From positions 560,001-624,000 of the forward strand of contig JARFIW010001088.1 of NCBI GenBank assembly GCA_036346225.1: a stretch of 64,000 nt of DNA. Direction: 5' to 3'. Numbering within the stretch: the stretch's first letter is position 1; every line of letters begins with the position of its first letter. This stretch comes from Platerodrilus igneus (taxonomy: Eukaryota > Arthropoda > Insecta > Coleoptera > Lycidae). The position numbers and the translations under genes are program-made. The notes under the pieces were generated by a model. That model had not been told where the DNA came from. It was given only the letters and a program-made list of their open reading frames with translations, and did not search any database. Positions 58,850 through 64,000 of this stretch are shown piece by piece.

Positions 58850-59690
58850 TTGTTTGTTGGTCTGTTATCGACTTTATTATTTCAAAATCAATTATTTGAA
58901 TGCAAGCGATAAGCGAGATTATGGCCAAACGGCACTGTCTTACATCTAACTTAAAGCCTGCTGGTACATATTTATATATAATATTGCATTAAATGGAAAA
59001 AACACAAGGCAGACATGTACAATACACAAAGTATAATACATGCATAAACAAACTATACTACACAAACACACACACACACACACACACACACGTTCACATT
59101 CACTCATGCATTCGCATCAGGCAAAAACAATGTATACCGTAGAGTTTTATCAAATTCATGAACGGCTGTTAGTGTCTTTGATGAGATAATCATACAATAA
59201 TTCACGGAATTTTGTTTTTGAGTGGACGTTCCCAATATTTTGTGGAATAGAGTTTCAGAGAAGCAAACCTGTGACCAGAAACGAAGAGTGGTACATTTGA
59301 GAATGGTGGATAGGAATAGATAGTACATCCATTTGCCTGGTATTGTAAGTCCTGCTTGAAAGTAGGGAAAACTGCGATGATAAATATGACGGAGACCGGT
59401 GTATCAGTAGTTTATAAATAAAAATACCTAGGTGAAGTTTACGTCTTTCATCAAACTTAAGCCAATTTAATTGAGAGTAGAAAATGCTAACTCTGGCATA
59501 ATACTTTAAATCAAAAATATAACGAATTCATGTATTTTGTACGCGCTGTAAACGCATACGAAGGTCTGAACATAAATTTGTATAGATTAAGTCACAATAA
59601 TTGAAATGGGGTAGTATAATAGCTTGAACTAGCATCTGTTTGAGTTTAAGCGGTAAAAAAACGCTTTAGTCGCTTAAGTGTGTGTCTATA
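58850..59690 (-). pseudogene. LINE (Jockey/CR1-like) RT C-terminus and 3' UTR
   Basis: Minus-strand translation gives the post-RT region typical of CR1/Jockey-type LINEs: ILPHFNYCDLIYTNL, LRMRLQRVQNT, QLNWLKFDERRKLHLGIFIY, SPSYLSSQFS, NTRQMDVLSIPIHHSQMYHS and FLVTGLLLWN-like sequence. Several stops are present. The 3' UTR includes a (TG)n tract and a conserved block (TGCCGTTTGGCCATAATC, ~58920-58940, minus strand) and ends near an AATAATAAAG signal at ~58870. It is 5' truncated at ~59690, where the transposase remnant begins. Confidence 0.75.
59063..59091. repeat. (CA)n microsatellite
   Basis: About 14 CA dinucleotides. It lies in the LINE 3' UTR (TG on the coding strand). Confidence 0.95.
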
Positions 59691-60500
59691 ATAAATGTGC
59701 AAAAGTTCGATCACCTTTTTGAATACACAAGCGACACTTTGTAAAAAATTACGTTTTAAGTATCTGAAAGCACGGCGATTTCTTCTAATTGTTATTGCAG
59801 CCTTACAACGCTTTCTACGCAGATCGTACTCATCTATTATGTTTGTTTTGTATACCAGGTTTTTGAAATATTCCCATAAAAAACAGCCGATGGGGTTCAG
59901 GTCTGGTGAATGAATAGGCGGTGGGTAATGAATAGGGCCGCCTCGTCCTTTTCATGGATTGGCGTAGTCAACATCTAACAGTTGTCTCACATCGCGGGCA
60001 TAATGGGATGGTCCGCCATCATGTTGAAACCACATTTCTTGCATAGTTGCTAAAAGAACATTATCTAGCCGAAGTCTTAATTCGTTTGCAAGAAACGATG
60101 GTACGATTGTGCATTCGGCCTACCGGGTACTTCAAATGGATTAATCAATGCGCTACCTACTATACCTGCCCATTAATGCTGAAGCGATATTGAAACCGTA
60201 ATTACCGTACCATCCTTGGGTTTTCAATGCTCAGTAGTGAAAATTACGTGTGTTAAAAATTTCTATTCTGTGAAAGGATGATTCGTCACTCCATAAAATA
60301 TTATCAAAAAATTCGGTTAAAAAACACCAAGCTTTTTACATAATCTGCAGATAATAGAAATTGAACGAGCTGCGCTGCACATGCTACGGATGTAAGTTAT
60401 TCCTGAGCAACATTACGTGGATTGCAGTTCGCGCTATTCCAGACTCTCTGACTATAGTTCTGATGCTGATTTTTCAAGTTCATGCCCTTGCAACGACCTC
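59690..60500 (-). pseudogene. Tc1/mariner-superfamily (DDE_3 type) transposase remnant
   Basis: Minus-strand fragments in one to two frames: SIRTIVRESGIARTAIH (helix-turn-helix end) near 60460; NILWSDESSFHR (first catalytic D with WSDE) near 60290; MQEMWFQHDGGPSHYARDVR (second catalytic D) near 60040; GRGGPIHYPPPIHSPDLNPI (SPDLNP, third acidic region) near 59920; then LWEYFKNLVY. The enzyme would cut and paste DNA at TA sites. At least five stops and frameshifts make it dead. No terminal inverted repeats were identified. It resembles the insect IS630/Tc1-like group more than classical mariner DD34D. Confidence 0.8.
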
Positions 60501-61499
60501 ACCTTCGCCATCACCTCTATGCATTCCTCCTCTTGGATGTAAAACACCAGAAGGTTTTCCTTAAAGTACGATAGTTACGTGTAGAATGATCACAGCAGTT
60601 GGCTTTTCCACTTGTCAAAACCACCGTCTTCCTCCGCTACGCGTTCTGAGCGGTCGAATTAATGGCGTATATCACTTCAAATATATAGGCTGTTGTGGGA
60701 ATTTCAGGGAACTGTGTAGGCTAACTCCGAACATAAATAGGTAAAGGTACGCGTCCAATCAGTTTCAAGACGGAAAACCTAATGATGAAAAATAAGTGCA
60801 CTTAAATTTGATGAATACTATAAACAACTACAGGTGTTGGTTGTGAAATATTTTCAACTAATGTTGGATGTGGGAAACGATTATATTGGAAATCTATTAA
60901 TTCGACAAATGCTCAAGTGCTGGGGGAACGTGGTAGCCGCAGGCTGCTCGCTTCAAATCGAAGGAAAATTTCTACAGCGCAAAGCACATAATAATGAAAA
61001 CTAACCCTGCAAAAAAATCCCAAGACGTTGCAGGGAACTCTAAATCGTATTCTTATGCATAAATACCATAATTTAATTATACAATAAAAGTCCTCTACAA
61101 TTAATGATTACACTAGGAGTTTCTGATATCAATTAAAACGTAACGATATATACCTATATATAATATGCATTTTAATTCTCTAAAGTTAACTCTGAAAAAG
61201 CCCCTCAGTTTGGGTACTATTAGTTACTCTGAAGTTTACCTGATACTAAAGTCCCACAATTTGGATCGACATTAATTCTCTGTAATCTCTACTGCTAGAA
61301 TATGCCACGGCAGCTCTTCTGCATTCTGAAGAATAAAATTAACTACTCTACTAAAAATAAATAGACGCTGCTACGGTAACGCACCTAGATTTATGTACAG
61401 ATTCATAAAGCATCAAATATCTTTAACAACTACAGGGCTTTACCATCAAACTTACATTACCCTGGATTAATATGAGATCATAGTAACCTATAACCAGTC
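60501..61499. other. No recognisable gene
   Basis: 60595-60700 continues weakly as the N-terminal side of the transposase. The rest is AT-rich without motifs. Confidence 0.4.
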
Positions 61500-62050
61500 G
61501 TGCAAATTTTTACACAATAAATTGCCAAAAGTCCCTTGTGGTGCGTTTTAGTGGTGCCGCCCTTAACTAAGTGGTATGTGCGCGGAGTACGGATTCGGCA
61601 GTCTGCCTTGAGTGCTCGTGAGGGTAAGACGTGACCCTAAAGTAGAGGCAAGTCGCGACGGTGATAGTTCGTTCATTGTGACCAGTGTATTAAATGCTCT
61701 GGTACAATTATTATTAAGGTAGTATCACTCTGTATTTCGTATCCAGTTGTTTATTGGATTTATTATTGTTTATTTGATATACCGTAGTGGCATGGTATAT
61801 CTAATTGTATTTGTAACAGCCATTAATTTAAATACTGCTAGTTGCATTTGGTTTAACATTAACGTTGGATACGATTCCTTTCAATATTTCTACGCGCCCT
61901 GAGAGGAGGAGTTTGTGTGTTTATAATTGCAATAAATAAGTAGTTTCCATGTTCTTTTTGTTTTGTTTACTGAATGACTTACTAGTCCGAGGCACAATTA
62001 ACCATCAAAATAGTGAAATAAATTCAGGTGTGAAAAAAAGGAGCACTTCA
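61500..62050 (+). mobile_element. Probable 5' LTR of a second Gypsy element
   Basis: It lies directly upstream of a PBS-like sequence (62053) and a gag-pro frame (62548). It contains a GC-richer R/U5-like stretch (61550-61670) and an AATAAATAAG poly(A)-like signal at ~61931. The start is not defined, since the second LTR lies outside the window. The real LTR may be longer. Confidence 0.45.
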
Positions 62051-62052
62051 AT

Positions 62053-62072
62053 TTGACGCCACAACGTGAGGC
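62053..62072 (+). other. Primer-binding-site-like sequence
   Basis: TGACGCCACAACGTGAGGCC. It matches the units TGACGCCACAAC at 25160-25275 and resembles the TGGCGCCCAACG PBS. It is a single unit here. Confidence 0.5.
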
Positions 62073-62547
62073 CAGAAATAAAGGCGAGTGGAAAAGTAAA
62101 ATTCAAGTTTTCCAGGAAACAAAGACATATTTGTTAGGTGCAGCCGAACTTGTAAGAGAAAAATTTATGACATGGGAATGCGGTATAATTAAGGCCACGT
62201 TTAGGTAGAATTGTGAAGAAAGTATTGGACCTATACGACTCATGTTTGTGTAGAATGCTAGATAGGAATTTGCAGGTATAACTGGTTTTGTAACCCTGGA
62301 GTTCGAAGTTTTCTATCTTTAACAGATTAAAGCTAACGAGTTTTAAAATACGTTGTATTAGGTTTATTTTGTTTACAATTACAATGCTTTTGAAAATTTA
62401 AAATTCATTGTTAGGAAAGAATGCTTACCTTGACAATTATTAAATTTAATGTGAAATGAGAAATCATGTTTAAAGTATTAAGTGGTAGAGTTAGCTTTTA
62501 GTTAGTTTTAGGATTATTATTTGGTGAATTGTATAATTTGTATAAAA

Positions 62548-64000
62548 ATGCCACGTAAAAATAAGAACGATTATGATGAGGGCGAGATTGAAAATGCAAA
62601 ATGTAGTAAAGTATCGAAAGTAGATAAATTAGAAGATGTAATAACTAAACTAGCAGAAGGCATGTCTGAGATGCAATGGAGCATTAATCAGTTAGCGCAA
62701 ACAGTAGCGAAAAAGGTTGATATTGTGAAGTCCGATGATGTTGTCACAAAACATAAAATTAAAGATGAAAATAATTATGATAGAAATTACGTCTCTTTGT
62801 GGAAGGATTTGGGTGGTTTAAATTTGTCATTTGTGCCAGGAGGGTCATTACATCTCATGATATTTCTTAAAAAATTGAAAAATTTGATGGATGAGGCAGG
62901 TGTCGGCGAACGTAATAGATTAGGATTGGCATTAAATTGTTTGAAAGGATCTTCTTATGATTGGGGCGTCGCAAAAGAAAATAGTTTTAAGAGTTTTGAA
63001 AACTTCTGCGAGTGCTTTAAAAATCGATATTGGGGAATCGAACAAGAGCGGGAATTGTTTCTTGAAATCAAATATGGACAATATAAAAGTGGGAGTCCTG
63101 CAGACTATTTCTTAAAATGGGTAGGACAAGTGATATTTTTATCTGAGAGCATGGAGGAGGAGCAATTAGTGCATTTCTTAATTAAACATTTTCCACAAGA
63201 AATTCAGAGAGGAATTTGTATTTCAGGTCTGAAAGGTGTAGAAGAAGCCGAAGCTTATTTGCGTAATTTAGATTCTACTTTTGCAGAGGAGTCGAATTTC
63301 AGAAATTATAATAGGAAAGAAAATAGGGAGGTGGAAGAGCATAATTATAGGGGTAATTATAATAGATTTGACAGGAATAGGAATTGGAACGAGAATTTTA
63401 GAAACCAGGGGGAGAGAAGGAGATTTAATGAAAGTAGAAACGATAATAATGATAACAATGGTAATGCAAATCAGTCGAATAATGGAAATGACAATAGGCG
63501 TGATAATTGGAGGGGTGGTAATAATGATGCTTGCGAAGAGGATAATAGGTCAGTAAGGTACATTGAGGTTGGTCAAGATTTAGTAACTGAGAGTGAAGGC
63601 GAAAATGAGTCAATAGATGGTGCCGAAGTGTTGTCGTCTCCTGTAATTAAAGCTAATGTGGTAGGGACCGAGGTTGAAATGTTAATTGATTCCGGATCGC
63701 AATGCAGCGCAATTTCTGAAAAGTTTCTAACTAATGTTTTGAGGGAACCAGTAAAATTTGAATCTTTACCGGTAAATAATATGTGGATTTCGGTTGCAGT
63801 TGGGTCAAAGAAACAGAAGATAAGTAAGCAAATTCTACTACCTTTGTATATAAATAAAATTTTGTTTGAGGTACCTTGTGTAGTGGTTCCAAAGCTTAGC
63901 TAAAATATTGTTTTAGGTTGCGATTGGCTCGCAGCAGAAAAAGTTCAAATAGATTTTGATAACGGATTTTTAAGTATACCTTTGAAGGGATTAAAAGTTA
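62548..64000 (+). CDS. Gypsy Gag-protease, one in-frame stop, runs off the window
   Basis: The ATG at 62548 (MPRKNKNDYDEGEIEN) is chosen over in-frame non-ATG codons upstream. The Gag part has a short coiled coil at residues ~25-60 and a capsid-like domain at ~85-240 (LNCLKGSSYDWGV; FCECFKNRYWG; GQYKSGSPADYFLKW). An N/R-rich nucleic-acid-binding tail at ~250-335 replaces the usual CCHC knuckle. An aspartic protease follows, with active site EMLIDSGSQCSAISEKFL. TAA at 63901-63903 interrupts the protease. The same frame then gives NIVLGCDWLAAEKVQIDF, the second protease motif, so the stop is a disabling mutation or a sequencing error. RT would follow beyond 64000. Confidence 0.8.

Overview
This window is AT-rich eukaryotic DNA, almost certainly from an insect genome. 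The grounds are Penelope-like elements (PLEs), arthropod-type Gypsy elements, a Tc1/mariner-like transposase remnant, LINE 3' ends and one spliced exon of an immunoglobulin-superfamily gene. There are no operons and no prokaryotic features. Nearly everything recognisable is transposable-element sequence, much of it nested, and nearly all coding capacity is broken. The species cannot be determined from the sequence.

Layout. 1-1734 and 56583-58281 are inverted copies of one ~1.7 kb sequence, 55 kb apart. 5.3-7.3 kb holds two LTR remnants. 7.6-15.8 kb is a Penelope composite: terminal modules carrying hammerhead ribozymes, GIY-YIG endonuclease fragments, a LINE RT fragment, and a central stretch (10.9-14.2 kb) that looks like an indel-riddled rewrite of its neighbours. 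15.8-23.3 kb is a two-LTR Gypsy element with broken gag and protease but no reverse transcriptase or integrase. 25.2-35.6 kb holds related LTRs, a USP16/USP45-like retro-pseudogene and an unrelated LTR. 35.6-43.1 kb is a second Penelope element, split by a 4,992-bp inverted-repeat element with an 8-bp target duplication. That element carries a C2H2 zinc-finger gene. 43.2-44.9 kb is another LTR.

The one clear host feature is an Ig-domain exon at 44990-45400, with good splice sites and symmetrical 1-1 phase. Beyond it come a CCAAT/GC-box repeat array, a minus-strand LTR with a tRNA-Lys-type primer-binding site, and at 49911-54872 a decayed B-family DNA polymerase gene of the Maverick/Polinton or viral type. 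That gene is interrupted by a solo LTR whose 4-bp target duplication and reading frame can be followed exactly. 58.8-60.5 kb holds a LINE 3' end and a mariner-like transposase remnant. A further Gypsy element starts near 61.5 kb and runs off the window.

Two themes recur. Most LTR and Penelope units in the first 45 kb abut (TA)n microsatellites, which suggests targeting or tolerance of such tracts. Several diverged LTRs end in two or three tandem copies of an LTR-end plus primer-binding-site unit, an arrangement I do not recognise from described Gypsy families. All family calls come from reading motifs by eye; no database search was run, and element boundaries are good to about 20 bases unless a target duplication is given.
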